Shown in pieces: positions 45,668-54,766 of a stretch of 64,000 bases of DNA. Source of the stretch: Paenibacillus glycanilyticus (GTDB lineage: Bacteria; Bacillota; Bacilli; Paenibacillales; Paenibacillaceae); assembly GCF_023715145.1 (NCBI RefSeq), contig NZ_JAMBNP010000001.1:372001-436000 (forward strand). Reading direction: 5' to 3'. The first letter of the stretch is position 1. Every line of letters starts with the position of its first letter. A model generated the notes under the pieces. The model worked only from the letters and a program-made list of their open reading frames with translations. It did not search any database and was not told where the DNA came from. Made by a program: the position numbers and the translations under genes.

Positions 45668-45847
45668 TTAATCCTGAATAATATAAAATTTATTGCCATT
45701 TATCACCGCGACATCATTCTCCTGCAGCGCAGCTTTGTTCCTTATCGCACAGCCTGTTTCGTCTTGGCGGGTTCGAATTCTGTATTCTTTCGTTTCCGTC
45801 CGAGACGGACAAACTTTCGCCGCGCATCCGGCATAACTTTTATTCAT
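45668..45847 (-). CDS. Possible small protein, function unknown
   Basis: A 59-codon reading frame starting at ATG 45847 (GGGAG 11-12 nt upstream) and ending 25 bp before the APH-fold gene. The same frame is open to an ATG at 45922, directly at the expected transcription start of the MerR-type promoter (84 codons, leaderless). The product is polar with three Cys and ends NDVAVINGNKFYIIQD, which looks protein-like rather than random. I do not recognise it. It may be a decayed or leader frame. This accounts for much of the 390-bp gap between neighbours. Confidence 0.35.
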   Translation of the reverse strand: MNKSYAGCAAKVCPSRTETKEYRIRTRQDETGCAIRNKAALQENDVAVINGNKFYIIQD

Positions 45848-45925
45848 ATCTATCTGATTCTCCCTTTGTTTACGATTCGTACTCCTTGAAACTTTCAGCA
45901 GCCAGAGTTCGCCACTATCCATTAA

Positions 45926-45956
45926 ATCTTACTCCCTAGAGTTAACTCCAGGTCAA
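45926..45956 (-). promoter_or_regulatory. MerR-type promoter with 19-nt spacer and central dyad
   Basis: Minus-strand TTGACC (45956-45951), a 19-nt spacer, TAAGAT (45931-45926). The spacer carries the dyad CCTAGAGTTAACTCCAGG (45935-45952, plus strand; 8 of 9 pairs), the typical form for MerR-family activators that untwist a long spacer. No merR gene lies beside it in this window. Confidence 0.8.
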
Positions 45957-45971
45957 GTAAAAAATGTTGGA

Positions 45972-46017
45972 GAAAAAAATCCCCCTCTTGCATTTACATG
46001 CAGAGGGGGATTTTTTG
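45972..46017. terminator. Strong intrinsic terminator of the AI-2E-family gene
   Basis: A stem of about 18 bp with one bulge (ATCCCCCTCT-TGCAT / ATGCA-GAGGGGGAT), flanked by A and T runs so it can work on both strands. Confidence 0.92.
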
Positions 46018-46031
46018 ACGATGGCTGATTA

Positions 46032-47048
46032 TTAGGGTTCGGACGATGAGCCGCCTTGCTCCACCTTGAGCACGTCCAGCATAAACATAAAGATCGGAAT
46101 GCCGATCAACAGCCCCCAGATGCCCATGTAATGCTCGGACAAAATAAGGATGAAAAACGTATAGAACATCGGCAGATTGGTTTTTTGCGAATACAGCCTT
46201 GGGTTCAAGAAATAGGTTTCCACGGCATGGATGAGCAGCACAAGCACAATGACCCAAATGATCGTCGTAACTCCGCCGATCTGGTAGCCGATAATGCCAA
46301 TCGGGATAAAGGACACCACTACGCCGGCAACCGGAACAAGGCTTAGCAGAAATACCAGGATGGTTAAAGCGAACAGATACGGGAACCCTAAAATCCACAA
46401 ACCGGCAATGGTAAGCACCGTATTAATGACGGCGATCATCAGCTGAACTTCAAGCACCTTGCCAAAGGATGCGATAAACTTGCCGCCAAAGTAACGGAAT
46501 TCCAGATACAGCCAGCTTACCGAGCTGCCGCTGAATTTTTCCGTAAACTGAACGATCTTGCGTCTCTCGAGCAAAAAGAAATAACTGAGTAAAATAACGA
46601 GCAAAATAATTTCGAGCCAGCTGCCAAATTTCTTGGCGTAGGTGAGTGCGCTGTTTAAATAGGTCTTGTATTCGATCTTGTCGAGCGTATCGGCGACCAC
46701 TTGGGCGATCTGATCGTTTTGCGACGAGCTTAGAAACTTTTGCACATTGTTGACGATATCCACGATCTCGTTGATCAGCTTGGGAACGTAATTGACCAGT
46801 CCGTAAACGACACCAACAATAAGCGCAACATAAAGGACCGAGGTTACCAGGATCGGCGACACCGGTATCACCCGACGAATTTGCGTGGTCAGAAAGCCTT
46901 GCAGCCGGCTCATCACGAACGTAACCATAAACAGCAGCAGGAGCAAATTCAGCATATCTCGGAGACTGTACAGCAAAGCAATCACCAGTAAGACGAACAC
47001 AACCCTTTTGACGATCGCATGGGCAAAAAAAGTTTTGAGTGTTTCCAC
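46032..47048 (-). CDS. AI-2E family (PerM/UPF0118) membrane protein
   Basis: A 338-residue polytopic membrane protein with about seven to eight helices and the family pattern (YFFLLERRKIVQF, VLEVQLMIAVINTVLTIAGLWILGFPY, LVPVAGVVVSFIPIGIIGYQIGG). Members are linked to AI-2 export or to Na+/H+ exchange; the role here is open. GTG 47048 is chosen because GCGAGGG lies 6 nt upstream and because the longer open frame (to 47174) would contain the terminator of the preceding operon. Monocistronic, bounded by terminators on both sides. Confidence 0.88.
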   Translation of the reverse strand: METLKTFFAHAIVKRVVFVLLVIALLYSLRDMLNLLLLLFMVTFVMSRLQGFLTTQIRRVIPVSPILVTSVLYVALIVGVVYGLVNYVPKLINEIVDIVNNVQKFLSSSQNDQIAQVVADTLDKIEYKTYLNSALTYAKKFGSWLEIILLVILLSYFFLLERRKIVQFTEKFSGSSVSWLYLEFRYFGGKFIASFGKVLEVQLMIAVINTVLTIAGLWILGFPYLFALTILVFLLSLVPVAGVVVSFIPIGIIGYQIGGVTTIIWVIVLVLLIHAVETYFLNPRLYSQKTNLPMFYTFFILILSEHYMGIWGLLIGIPIFMFMLDVLKVEQGGSSSEP

Positions 47049-47103
47049 AAATTTCCCTCGCAAAGTTGATTTTATAATTAATAATACCTTGCTTGCCCAA
47101 GAA

Positions 47104-47142
47104 TAAAAAGGGCTGCCCCAAATTGACCACGGGACAGCCCTT
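47104..47142 (-). terminator. Terminator of the GH140/importer 3 operon
   Basis: Minus-strand stem AAGGGCTG-t-CCC / GGG-g-CAGCCCTT followed by TTTTTATT. It closes the operon that begins at 54674 and lies between permease and AI-2E genes. Confidence 0.9.
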
Positions 47143-47183
47143 GCATTAATCGCATAATTTCCTTCATCCATCAACTTCGTTCG

Positions 47184-48065
47184 TTATCCCTTTACACTGC
47201 CAAGACGGATCCCCGTTACGAAGTACTTTTGCAAATACGGATAAACAAGCAAGATGGGAATCGCGGCTACAATCATCTGAGCGGCTTTCACCGATCGGTC
47301 GTTTAACTTGGCTAATCGCTGCGCTTCACTGACGGACATCGTATTAAAGTCAAATTTGATCACGATGGACTGCAGGTACGTCTGCAGCGGATAATGATTG
47401 CCCTTCATATAAATCATGCCGTCGAACCACGCGTTCCAATGTCCGACAATACAGAATAACGTGATTGTGGCGATTGCCGGCAAAGACATCGGGACATATA
47501 TCTGCCACAGCGTGCGCATATGTCCGGCACCGTCGATGTAGGCGGCGTCTTCCAGCTCGGACGGGACCTCCCGGTAGAAATTGAGCAGCAGAATGATGTT
47601 GAATACCGACACGGCGCCCGGCAGCACCAAGGCCCAGATGGTATCCAGCATATGCAGTTCCTTCACCAATATATAATTGGGAATTAACCCTCCGTTGAAC
47701 AGCATCGTGAAGAAGAAGATCCAGACATAGACGGAACGCAGCCGGAGCTTATGGCTTGGCTTGGACAATGGATACGCCAGTAGAATGACAAGGACGATGT
47801 TCAGGCCCGCGCCAATGAGCACGCGTTCCAGCGTGATGCCGAAGGAACGCCAGAAAGCGGTCCTCTCGAGTACATAGCTGTAGGGCTCCCATGTAAAATG
47901 AACCGGCCACAGCTTGACGAGTCCCCCCAATACGGCGGCTTTGTCGCTGAGCGACAGCGACACGATATGAATGAAAGGGATCAGACATATAATCCCGGTC
48001 AGCATTAAAAACAGGTAATTGACGATGCCAAACCAATGATTCCCCGAACGTTTTATCACTCTCAT
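47184..48065 (-). CDS. ABC sugar permease, YtcP type (importer 3)
   Basis: A 293-residue six-helix permease with the coupling loop EDAAYIDGAGHMRTLWQIYVPMSLP and the end YLQKYFVTGIRLGSVKG. Last gene of the seven-gene operon that includes GH140. Partner of the permease 11 bp upstream. Confidence 0.93.
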   Translation of the reverse strand: MRVIKRSGNHWFGIVNYLFLMLTGIICLIPFIHIVSLSLSDKAAVLGGLVKLWPVHFTWEPYSYVLERTAFWRSFGITLERVLIGAGLNIVLVILLAYPLSKPSHKLRLRSVYVWIFFFTMLFNGGLIPNYILVKELHMLDTIWALVLPGAVSVFNIILLLNFYREVPSELEDAAYIDGAGHMRTLWQIYVPMSLPAIATITLFCIVGHWNAWFDGMIYMKGNHYPLQTYLQSIVIKFDFNTMSVSEAQRLAKLNDRSVKAAQMIVAAIPILLVYPYLQKYFVTGIRLGSVKG

Positions 48066-48076
48066 GTGCGAGCCTC

Positions 48077-48988
48077 CTAAAACAGCCGATATCGGAACAG
48101 CCGATACGCGAGGTAGTAGGATGATGTGATCAGCACGAACGAAACACCCGATTTCAGCAGTCCAACCGCGGTCGAGGCGCTGTATTGGGATTGGAGAAGT
48201 CCCATCCGGTACACCATCGTATCGACAATATCGCCAGATTGATAAACCTGAGGGCTGTAAAGATTGAATATTTGGTCGAAGCCGGCGTCGAAAATATTGC
48301 CCAGGCTTAGCACCATTAACAGCACGATGATCATCCGCATGCCGGGCAGCGTTACATGCCAGGTTTGCTTCCAGCGGCTCGCCCCGTCAACGGCGGCAGC
48401 CTCGTATAATGACGGATCGATGCCGGCTATGGCAGCCAGGTAAACGACGGTATTAAACCCGAAGTTCTTCCACACATCCGAGGCGACCATGGTGAAAGGA
48501 AACCATTTATTTTCCCCCAGAAAATAAATCTCCTTTATCCCAAACACGCCCAGCAATTGATTGAAGAGTCCGCTGGAAGGCGACAGAACATCAATCATGA
48601 TCCCGCTTAATATAATCCAGGACAGAAAATAAGGGAAATAGATGATGGTCTGCGTTACGCGCTTGAATGCCACGTTCTTCACTTCGTTGAGCAGAAGGGC
48701 AAACAGAATCGCCGTAATCATGCCGCATGCGATTTTCAGGCTTGCGATGAGCAGCGTATTGCCCACCACTCTCCAAATATTCGGCATGGAGAAGATGTAA
48801 TGAAAATTATCAAGCCCCGCCCAGTTTTGATGTCCAAACAACCCTTTCACGGGGTTAAACTGCTGAAAAGCGATTATTATACCGGTCATGGGAATGTAAG
48901 CGAACAGGAGTATGAGGACTAACCCAGGGACCAGCATGAGATGCATGGGAAGCTCTCTTTTCCATGCACGGCTTTTAGCTTTGCTCAT
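48077..48988 (-). CDS. ABC sugar permease, LplB type (importer 3)
   Basis: A 303-residue six-helix permease with the coupling loop YEAAAVDGASRWKQTWHVTLPG. Close relative of the importer 2 permease at 32972. Probably imports pectin-derived, apiose-bearing oligosaccharides, judged from the operon. No ATPase gene is present. Confidence 0.93.
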   Translation of the reverse strand: MSKAKSRAWKRELPMHLMLVPGLVLILLFAYIPMTGIIIAFQQFNPVKGLFGHQNWAGLDNFHYIFSMPNIWRVVGNTLLIASLKIACGMITAILFALLLNEVKNVAFKRVTQTIIYFPYFLSWIILSGIMIDVLSPSSGLFNQLLGVFGIKEIYFLGENKWFPFTMVASDVWKNFGFNTVVYLAAIAGIDPSLYEAAAVDGASRWKQTWHVTLPGMRMIIVLLMVLSLGNIFDAGFDQIFNLYSPQVYQSGDIVDTMVYRMGLLQSQYSASTAVGLLKSGVSFVLITSSYYLAYRLFRYRLF

Positions 48989-49053
48989 GACGGCTCATCC
49001 TTTCCTAGGACAGCAGGCTGGATGGACCAGCCCTTATCTGACGGACATGCTGC

Positions 49054-50661
49054 TTATTTCGCGGCTTGCGCGTTGACTTCTTCAAGGACGTTCGTTCCGC
49101 CCAGCTTATTCCAGTTCTGAACCATGCTGTCGAAATCGCCGTCCAGGTTCTTCTTCCCTTGTATCATGGCCGTAAACTCCGTACTTAACAGCTCGTTCAT
49201 GGAGCTCCAGTTCGTTGCCATGGTAGGCGTAGGAGCGCCTTCGTATTCACTCCACATCACCTGATCCGGATAGGTCTGGTCAACGAAGGCAAATGGCGTA
49301 TCCTCCGGCCCGAACATCATGCTCATTCCCCATACGCCGTCCTGCATGGTCTTATAGAAGCCTTTTGCCACTCCAGTCAATTGATCGGTGGTTTGGTTTG
49401 CGAGAGCCGCCTTGATATCCTGATGCCCTTTAAGATCCAGCGACGGATCCAGCGTATGGACCGGGCTCATCGTCCATACGGAATCAATGTCCCCGTCTGC
49501 CCAATATTTATTGAAATCCGCGTTCTCCCCGAATAAGGCTTCCACATAGGTGTTTAACATCTCAACCAGCTTTTCGGGATGCTTGAAATCCTTGTTCACG
49601 ACATAAGTCCCATCCGTCGAGTTGGTCAGTGGAATAGTGATCGGATCCGAGCCTTCCGTTGGCAGCGGCACAACAATCCACTTCGCCTGGGGATCATTCT
49701 CCATCGTCTTCTCGACCGAATAAGCCGTCCAGTGAGGGGCATAGATCATCCCCGTCTTTCCTGCGACCACCGACTCCAGCATCTTCGACTCGTCATTTGA
49801 GCCAAATTCATGGTCGACAAGCCCTTCCTTGTACATTCTTGCCAGCAGCTCAAGCGGCTTTTTCATTTCCTGCTGTGCGCTTCCGTAGACAATTTGCCCC
49901 GATGCGTTTTTGTACCAAAAATCCGGATAAGCTTTATAGCTCCAGAAAAGTCCCTTCATGCCGTTCAGAAAATCTTTGTGCAATCCAAGTCCAAACGTGT
50001 CGGCCTTGCCGTTTCCGTCGGGATCCTGCTTCGCGAAGGCATTCGCGACATGATAAAGGTCATCCATCGTCTTCGGTCTCTCGAGCCCAAGCTTCTGAAG
50101 CCAATCTTCGCGGATCCACAAGTGGTTATAGCCGTTTGTGGAAGGCATCTTCGCGGGTACGCCGTAAACCTTGCCGTCGTAGGTCATCGGATCAAATACC
50201 TTCATGCTCTCAGACTCAATGATGCTCTTTAATAGCGGAGAAGCATATTGGTCGTAAATCGGCCCCATTTCCTGAATAGCGCCGCCTTCGGCAAGCTGCT
50301 TCAGATCGGATTTATCCGTCACGATATAAATGTCCGGCAAATCGCCCGAGGCGATTGACAGCTTGAGCTTTTGCGCGTAATCCCCTTGCGGGTTCACCAA
50401 TTTATAATGCGTGACGACGCCATTCTTCTCGGCGAATAATTTCGTCCAGCGGTTGTTCTCCAGGGTTTCCCCGGTTTTCTTCTCTAATTGGCCGGCCTGT
50501 TCCATGTTCGGGTCGATAGGCGATCCGAACTGAATATCGATTTGACCATTTTGCTCCTGGCCGGAAGCTTCGGAATCGCTTTCATTATTTCCCGCGTTGT
50601 TGCTGCATGCTGTTATTATCAAGATGAATATAAGCACAATGGCGGCTAAACTCTTCTTCAT
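49054..50661 (-). CDS. Extracellular sugar-binding lipoprotein (importer 3)
   Basis: A 535-residue solute-binding protein with a lipoprotein signal ending IITAC and a Glu/Ser/Asn linker. It lies between the GH140 gene (23 bp upstream) and the permease pair. Expected to capture an apiose-containing side-chain fragment or apiose itself, by context only. Confidence 0.92.
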   Translation of the reverse strand: MKKSLAAIVLIFILIITACSNNAGNNESDSEASGQEQNGQIDIQFGSPIDPNMEQAGQLEKKTGETLENNRWTKLFAEKNGVVTHYKLVNPQGDYAQKLKLSIASGDLPDIYIVTDKSDLKQLAEGGAIQEMGPIYDQYASPLLKSIIESESMKVFDPMTYDGKVYGVPAKMPSTNGYNHLWIREDWLQKLGLERPKTMDDLYHVANAFAKQDPDGNGKADTFGLGLHKDFLNGMKGLFWSYKAYPDFWYKNASGQIVYGSAQQEMKKPLELLARMYKEGLVDHEFGSNDESKMLESVVAGKTGMIYAPHWTAYSVEKTMENDPQAKWIVVPLPTEGSDPITIPLTNSTDGTYVVNKDFKHPEKLVEMLNTYVEALFGENADFNKYWADGDIDSVWTMSPVHTLDPSLDLKGHQDIKAALANQTTDQLTGVAKGFYKTMQDGVWGMSMMFGPEDTPFAFVDQTYPDQVMWSEYEGAPTPTMATNWSSMNELLSTEFTAMIQGKKNLDGDFDSMVQNWNKLGGTNVLEEVNAQAAK

Positions 50662-50684
50662 TCTTGATCAGCTCCCTCTTATCC

Positions 50685-51989
50685 TTATTCCATTCCATCA
50701 AGCACAAGGATCCAGTCTCCGTCTCTGCCGCTGGTAGGCGGGTGGAAATGAACTTCCCCGCGATTCGGATATTCTCCGTTATCCTTCCAGGCTCCGGTTC
50801 GGGGATCAAGCCAGGAGGCTTTAACGGTATTGCCTCGGATCTTGCCCATAACAGCACGGAAAGGAATGCCGTTCGGGGAATAAATCATGGCGTATCTCTC
50901 TCCGCGCGCAGCGGTCATTCGGTTAGCCCCGCTATAGTTTTCCGCGATTAAGCTTTGGTCGGGTATTCTCTCGAGAAAAGGACGCGATTCCATGAGGCTG
51001 CGCAGGTGGGTCATTTGTTCTGCCCCAGGCCGCAGGATTGCGTCCTGCCAGCTCATGATGAAATAGGTATCCGGCTCAGTGGTCATCGACCAGATGGAGT
51101 GATGTCCGTAGGTGTGGCCAAAGGCTCCGGCAAATACAGCGTGATAGGCGGCTTTTCGGACGTCATCGGCATCAAAATAACCATTGTCCGCCTTAAAGTT
51201 TATCGGATGATCCTCATAACACGGTTCCCCGTCGACCACCGGCTTGATCGGCTCGCGATGATAATCGGCCGCAACCTTGTCGTAATTCGTGCGAATCCAC
51301 TCGTGGTGACCGGATTGGATCATATTGAAGGCAAGCCATGGCTCGTTATGCATGTGCAGGGAGGAGGATTGAGCGCCGGGAGGATGAAAGGTCATCAGAT
51401 GTGCGCCGCCGTCTCCTTCGCGAAGCCCCTCCGCCATGGAACAAATGATGTCGAAGTGCTCCCGGGTATGTTGAGGACGATCGCCGCCCAGCACCCAGAT
51501 CAGATTGGTTTTCTCCTTGTACCTGTCTCCCAGCCATTGTCCGTATTGCCTTGCATTCCCCGAATGAAATACCTCTGGTCCCTTGCCCCACATCTGATTG
51601 TATTTGTCTCCCCAAGTCGGCAAGAAAGCGATATATAGTCCATGTTCAGCTGCCAGATCAATGATATAGTCCACATGCTGCCAATAGCTGTACTCCCCAT
51701 CCAGATCCGGAAGCAGCGGATCGTATTGGCCATCCTCATTTGTCTTCAGCGGGAACCGGCCGAAGGCATTGCCCGTTGTAAGGCCTTCGTGCTCTGCTAA
51801 ACCTACTGCCTGGATAACCGTGAATTTGCGCTCGGCGCGATTGCTCAGATACAATTCGGCTTCCTCGCGGTTCAACCGATGAAACAGCTCCCAAGCCGTA
51901 TCGGCCAGCCAAAAGAAGGGAGAATCGTCCTCATGAACGAGAAAACGTTTGTTTTCGCTAACTTTTAAACGTTGAATGCGATGGGACAC
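50685..51989 (-). CDS. GH140-like apiosidase (DUF4038 + C-terminal beta domain)
   Basis: A 434-residue (beta/alpha)8 hydrolase followed by a small beta domain (about 355-434). It belongs to the DUF4038 'apiosidase-like' group; the founding GH140 enzyme of Bacteroides removes D-apiose from rhamnogalacturonan II. Probable catalytic acids are D170 in WVLGGDRPQH and E255 in VVDGEPCYED. No signal peptide, so it acts after uptake. The start is GTG 51989 with GGAGGAG 11 nt upstream. Upstream genes encode dehydrogenases and an amidohydrolase that would fit catabolism of the released sugar. Confidence 0.82.
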   Translation of the reverse strand: MSHRIQRLKVSENKRFLVHEDDSPFFWLADTAWELFHRLNREEAELYLSNRAERKFTVIQAVGLAEHEGLTTGNAFGRFPLKTNEDGQYDPLLPDLDGEYSYWQHVDYIIDLAAEHGLYIAFLPTWGDKYNQMWGKGPEVFHSGNARQYGQWLGDRYKEKTNLIWVLGGDRPQHTREHFDIICSMAEGLREGDGGAHLMTFHPPGAQSSSLHMHNEPWLAFNMIQSGHHEWIRTNYDKVAADYHREPIKPVVDGEPCYEDHPINFKADNGYFDADDVRKAAYHAVFAGAFGHTYGHHSIWSMTTEPDTYFIMSWQDAILRPGAEQMTHLRSLMESRPFLERIPDQSLIAENYSGANRMTAARGERYAMIYSPNGIPFRAVMGKIRGNTVKASWLDPRTGAWKDNGEYPNRGEVHFHPPTSGRDGDWILVLDGME

Positions 51990-52013
51990 GATTTAGCACA
52001 CTCCTCCGAATTC

Positions 52014-52757
52014 TTATTCTGCCAGCCGGTAGACTGACAACGCGCTTTTACTCCATATCCACTCCTGCTCTTCTTCCGTCAAGCCGCAGGTCTTGACCTT
52101 CGCCAGTTCCGTCCCCGTATTATCCGCATGATCGGTGCCGAACATAAACCGGCTAGCTCCGAATTCCCGCGACCAATGCCGCAAATGAAAGCCGGAGGTC
52201 CAAGTAATATCGGCATAAAGATTAGGCGCTGCCTTCATCGCAATCGAGGTTTCGCCAGCCATGATCATCATGCCGCAGTGGGCCATGACAATCTTCACTT
52301 CCGGAAAAGCAAGCGCAGGCGCGATCAGATTGGTCGGGTTCGCGAAAGGTATCCCCGCTCCGGTATGCACCATCACCGGAACGTCCAGCTCCCTTGCGAG
52401 CGCAAAGACCTTCATGCCGTCGCGTCCTCCTGGATGAACGGCATGGGCGAACGTATGAATCTTAATGCCGACAAAACCAAGCTCCTCTATGCAGCGTCTG
52501 ACTTCTTCTTCATACACCGCGTCTTTTAAATGAGGATTGGGATTGGCCATTCCGTAGAATTGTCCCGGATGAGTTCTGGCCGCTTGGGCAATCCGGTCGT
52601 GCTGCTCTCTCACCGACTCGATATCGTGGCAGGAAGCCGGCTGCAAAATGGTCTTAGCTATGCTGTAGGTTTCATGCTTCTCGAGCTGCTCCTCCCATGA
52701 GAAGTCCTCATCAAACACATAATCCCATCCCAAATGAGCATGGACGTCTATAATCAC
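52014..52757 (-). CDS. Amidohydrolase-2 family protein, candidate sugar lactonase
   Basis: A 247-residue metal-dependent hydrolase with the amidohydrolase metal ligands in order: H6-x-H8 (DVHAHLG), the lysine segment GIKIH, H in VMVHTG, H in MAHCG and D in FGTDHADN. Members of this superfamily include lactonases for rhamnono- and fuconolactone. Its place between an apiose-dehydrogenase-like gene and GH140 suggests hydrolysis of D-apionolactone. That is inference; the described D-apionate pathway uses an unrelated lactonase as far as I recall. GTG start overlapping the previous stop by 4 nt (GTGA), so translationally coupled. Confidence 0.72.
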   Translation of the reverse strand: MIIDVHAHLGWDYVFDEDFSWEEQLEKHETYSIAKTILQPASCHDIESVREQHDRIAQAARTHPGQFYGMANPNPHLKDAVYEEEVRRCIEELGFVGIKIHTFAHAVHPGGRDGMKVFALARELDVPVMVHTGAGIPFANPTNLIAPALAFPEVKIVMAHCGMMIMAGETSIAMKAAPNLYADITWTSGFHLRHWSREFGASRFMFGTDHADNTGTELAKVKTCGLTEEEQEWIWSKSALSVYRLAE

Positions 52758-53812
52758 GGCTTCTTTCCTCCTATTATGACCGGCTCGTGCTTTGCAGCGC
52801 TCTCATACACGCCAAATACCATGCTCAGGGTAATCAGGTTATCGCTGCCCTCGGTTTGGAAAACAGCGCCGCTTCGCAGGCATTCCACAAAGTGAGATTG
52901 CAGCCGGATGTGGCTTTCCTCATGATCCAGCTCCGTGCTTTCCGCGAGAATATGCTCTCTTGATCCATCCTTGCCGACCATTGAGATTTGACCCGACGTA
53001 TACATCTTGAGCGTTGCCTCGGAACCATCAATGACAAGCTGCTCCAAATGCACGGGTCCAACCTCCGTGCCTAGCGGACGGTCTAACTTCTGCCTGGTCG
53101 CCCAGCTCGCATCGAGATATCCGTAAAAATGATCATAGCCCATCGTGACAATACCCGAATCTTCGCCTGCAATATGAGGGCTCACACGCAACGTCTCCGC
53201 ATAAAGCCGCTTTGGCGTACCAAAGAGAAATCGCCAGGTATCAAACCAGTGAGGTCCCATTTCGAAAAACAGAAGCTTCGGCATTCCCCGGAAAAACGGC
53301 TGGGGCAGTATCGTACCGGGCTCCATCCTTGGCGTATAGTAATCGGTGTGTATGTATCTCGCAGAATGCAGCGTTCCGAGCGTGCCGGCCTCAATCGCCT
53401 TTTTGATCAATTGGAAAGGCTGAAGCCATCTCCAGTTTTCCGTTACCATCAGCCTTACGCCAGCTTCCTTGGCGATTTGCACCATTTCTTCGGCTTCCCG
53501 CATGGAAGTTGCGAACGGCTTCTGGCATAAAATATGCTTGCCGCTGGTAGCCGCCGCCCTTACAAGCTCCAGATGAGTATCCGGTACCGTTACGATATCC
53601 ACGATATCGATGTCCGCCTTCTCCAGCATCTCGGACATGCTGCGGTACAACTGGTTCTTGGATACCCCAAATTCCTCAGCTTTCGCCTTAAGACGCGCCT
53701 CATCCAGGTCGCAAAGAGCAACGACTTCAGCGCCGGGGATGCTGCGCCATGCCTTTAAATGCTTCTCCGACCACCATCCGGCTCCGACCAAGCCAATTTT
53801 CCAGACCTTCAT
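52754..53812 (-). CDS. Gfo/Idh/MocA-family dehydrogenase, candidate D-apiose dehydrogenase
   Basis: A 352-residue NAD(P)-dependent sugar oxidoreductase. The Rossmann domain (1-125) has IGLVGAGWWSEKHL and the catalytic-lysine motif as CQKPFA (in place of the usual EKP). The C-terminal alpha/beta domain carries HWFDTWRFLFG. The known apiose dehydrogenase that makes D-apionolactone is of this family, and this gene lies between ApnO-like and lactonase-like genes, so the assignment is reasonable but not proven. Start one base after the preceding stop. Confidence 0.8.
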   Translation of the reverse strand: MKVWKIGLVGAGWWSEKHLKAWRSIPGAEVVALCDLDEARLKAKAEEFGVSKNQLYRSMSEMLEKADIDIVDIVTVPDTHLELVRAAATSGKHILCQKPFATSMREAEEMVQIAKEAGVRLMVTENWRWLQPFQLIKKAIEAGTLGTLHSARYIHTDYYTPRMEPGTILPQPFFRGMPKLLFFEMGPHWFDTWRFLFGTPKRLYAETLRVSPHIAGEDSGIVTMGYDHFYGYLDASWATRQKLDRPLGTEVGPVHLEQLVIDGSEATLKMYTSGQISMVGKDGSREHILAESTELDHEESHIRLQSHFVECLRSGAVFQTEGSDNLITLSMVFGVYESAAKHEPVIIGGKKP

Positions 53813-53813
53813 G

Positions 53814-54674
53814 TTAGGAGCTCTTGAACTGGAGGGTGCTCAGTTTCTCGGGATGAAGCATGACGTCTACTTGCTCGTACACGCTTTCCGGCCGGAACAA
53901 TTCTTTCCATCCCTCTTTGATCATGGCCTTGCGGCCATATTCGATGGCGACCAGGCAAGCGTCTGAAAACGGATTCACTTTTTCGAACACGATTCCCAGC
54001 TGGATATGGATGTGTCCAAGCAGAAAGTCCTTGGCGGCTTCATAGGGTACGCCATGCTTGACGGCTTCTTCCATCGCTTCTCCCAAAACCGTCACCATCA
54101 TTGAGCTGATGGTCTCCGCCATCGTGGGCTCCAGTATGGCCATTTGTTCCACCGTGATTCGGTGGGACCTCATTACGGGAGCGAATATGTCCTTTGCCGT
54201 CTGTTCTCCAAGCGAGTAGTGCTCCTCCGGACCTTGCATTAATGCACACACAATCGCTTGTTTTGCCGCCACGCCGCCAAAGAAGTCCCGCTTAGCTTCG
54301 ATTGTAACTTCGTCGTTAAACACCGGGGGATGACAAGGATGTGCAACAAAGAAGGAAACATCGCTGCGGGAAGGAAGTTCTCCCAGATAAGCCGCTGCCG
54401 GATCCAGCAGCATGAGCATCGCTCCCGTCTTCATGAGCGGAACAATGGCTGTGGATATCCGTCCGATGGCGACATCGGGAACCGCGAGAATGACCACATC
54501 CGCATCCTTCACGGCTTCCTCCTGCATGACCGGCACAATCCCGCGCTCAGCCAAGCGTTCAATTCCTTTACTGCCAATCTCAACGTAAGAAACGTTGTGA
54601 TCTCCTTTTCTCAGGTTGTCTGTAATTCGGCATCCCATTTTACCCCCTGCACCAATGAGTGCGATTTGTACCAA
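53814..54674 (-). CDS. 6PGDH-like dehydrogenase, candidate D-apionate oxidoisomerase
   Basis: A 286-residue protein with an N-terminal NAD(P) Rossmann fold (IALIGAGGKMGCRI, VVILAVPDVAIG) and a helical 6-phosphogluconate-dehydrogenase-like C-domain (about 165-286). It carries the block AHPCHPPVFNDE. The D-apionate oxidoisomerase ApnO, which gives 3-oxo-isoapionate, is a member of this superfamily; neighbours with GH140 and Gfo/Idh/MocA type genes support that reading. TTG 54674 is chosen since AAGGAGG is 8 nt upstream; a GTG at 54683 overlaps the ribosome site. First gene of the operon. Confidence 0.72.
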   Translation of the reverse strand: MVQIALIGAGGKMGCRITDNLRKGDHNVSYVEIGSKGIERLAERGIVPVMQEEAVKDADVVILAVPDVAIGRISTAIVPLMKTGAMLMLLDPAAAYLGELPSRSDVSFFVAHPCHPPVFNDEVTIEAKRDFFGGVAAKQAIVCALMQGPEEHYSLGEQTAKDIFAPVMRSHRITVEQMAILEPTMAETISSMMVTVLGEAMEEAVKHGVPYEAAKDFLLGHIHIQLGIVFEKVNPFSDACLVAIEYGRKAMIKEGWKELFRPESVYEQVDVMLHPEKLSTLQFKSS

Positions 54675-54766
54675 AGCAAGCACCTCCTTAAGACGTTCAC
54701 CTCGTAATTGGAATGAAATGACTTCGTTCTAGGGTCAGACTAACACACAACCTCTCAGCACACAAT

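Noticed and set aside
46450..47130. 226-codon minus-strand frame within the AI-2E gene
   Set aside because: Out-of-frame shadow of a clear membrane protein gene; composition is not protein-like and it overlaps the terminator of the preceding operon.
50955..51638. 227-codon plus-strand frame opposite GH140
   Set aside because: Antisense shadow of a well-supported catalytic domain, without a ribosome site or recognisable product.
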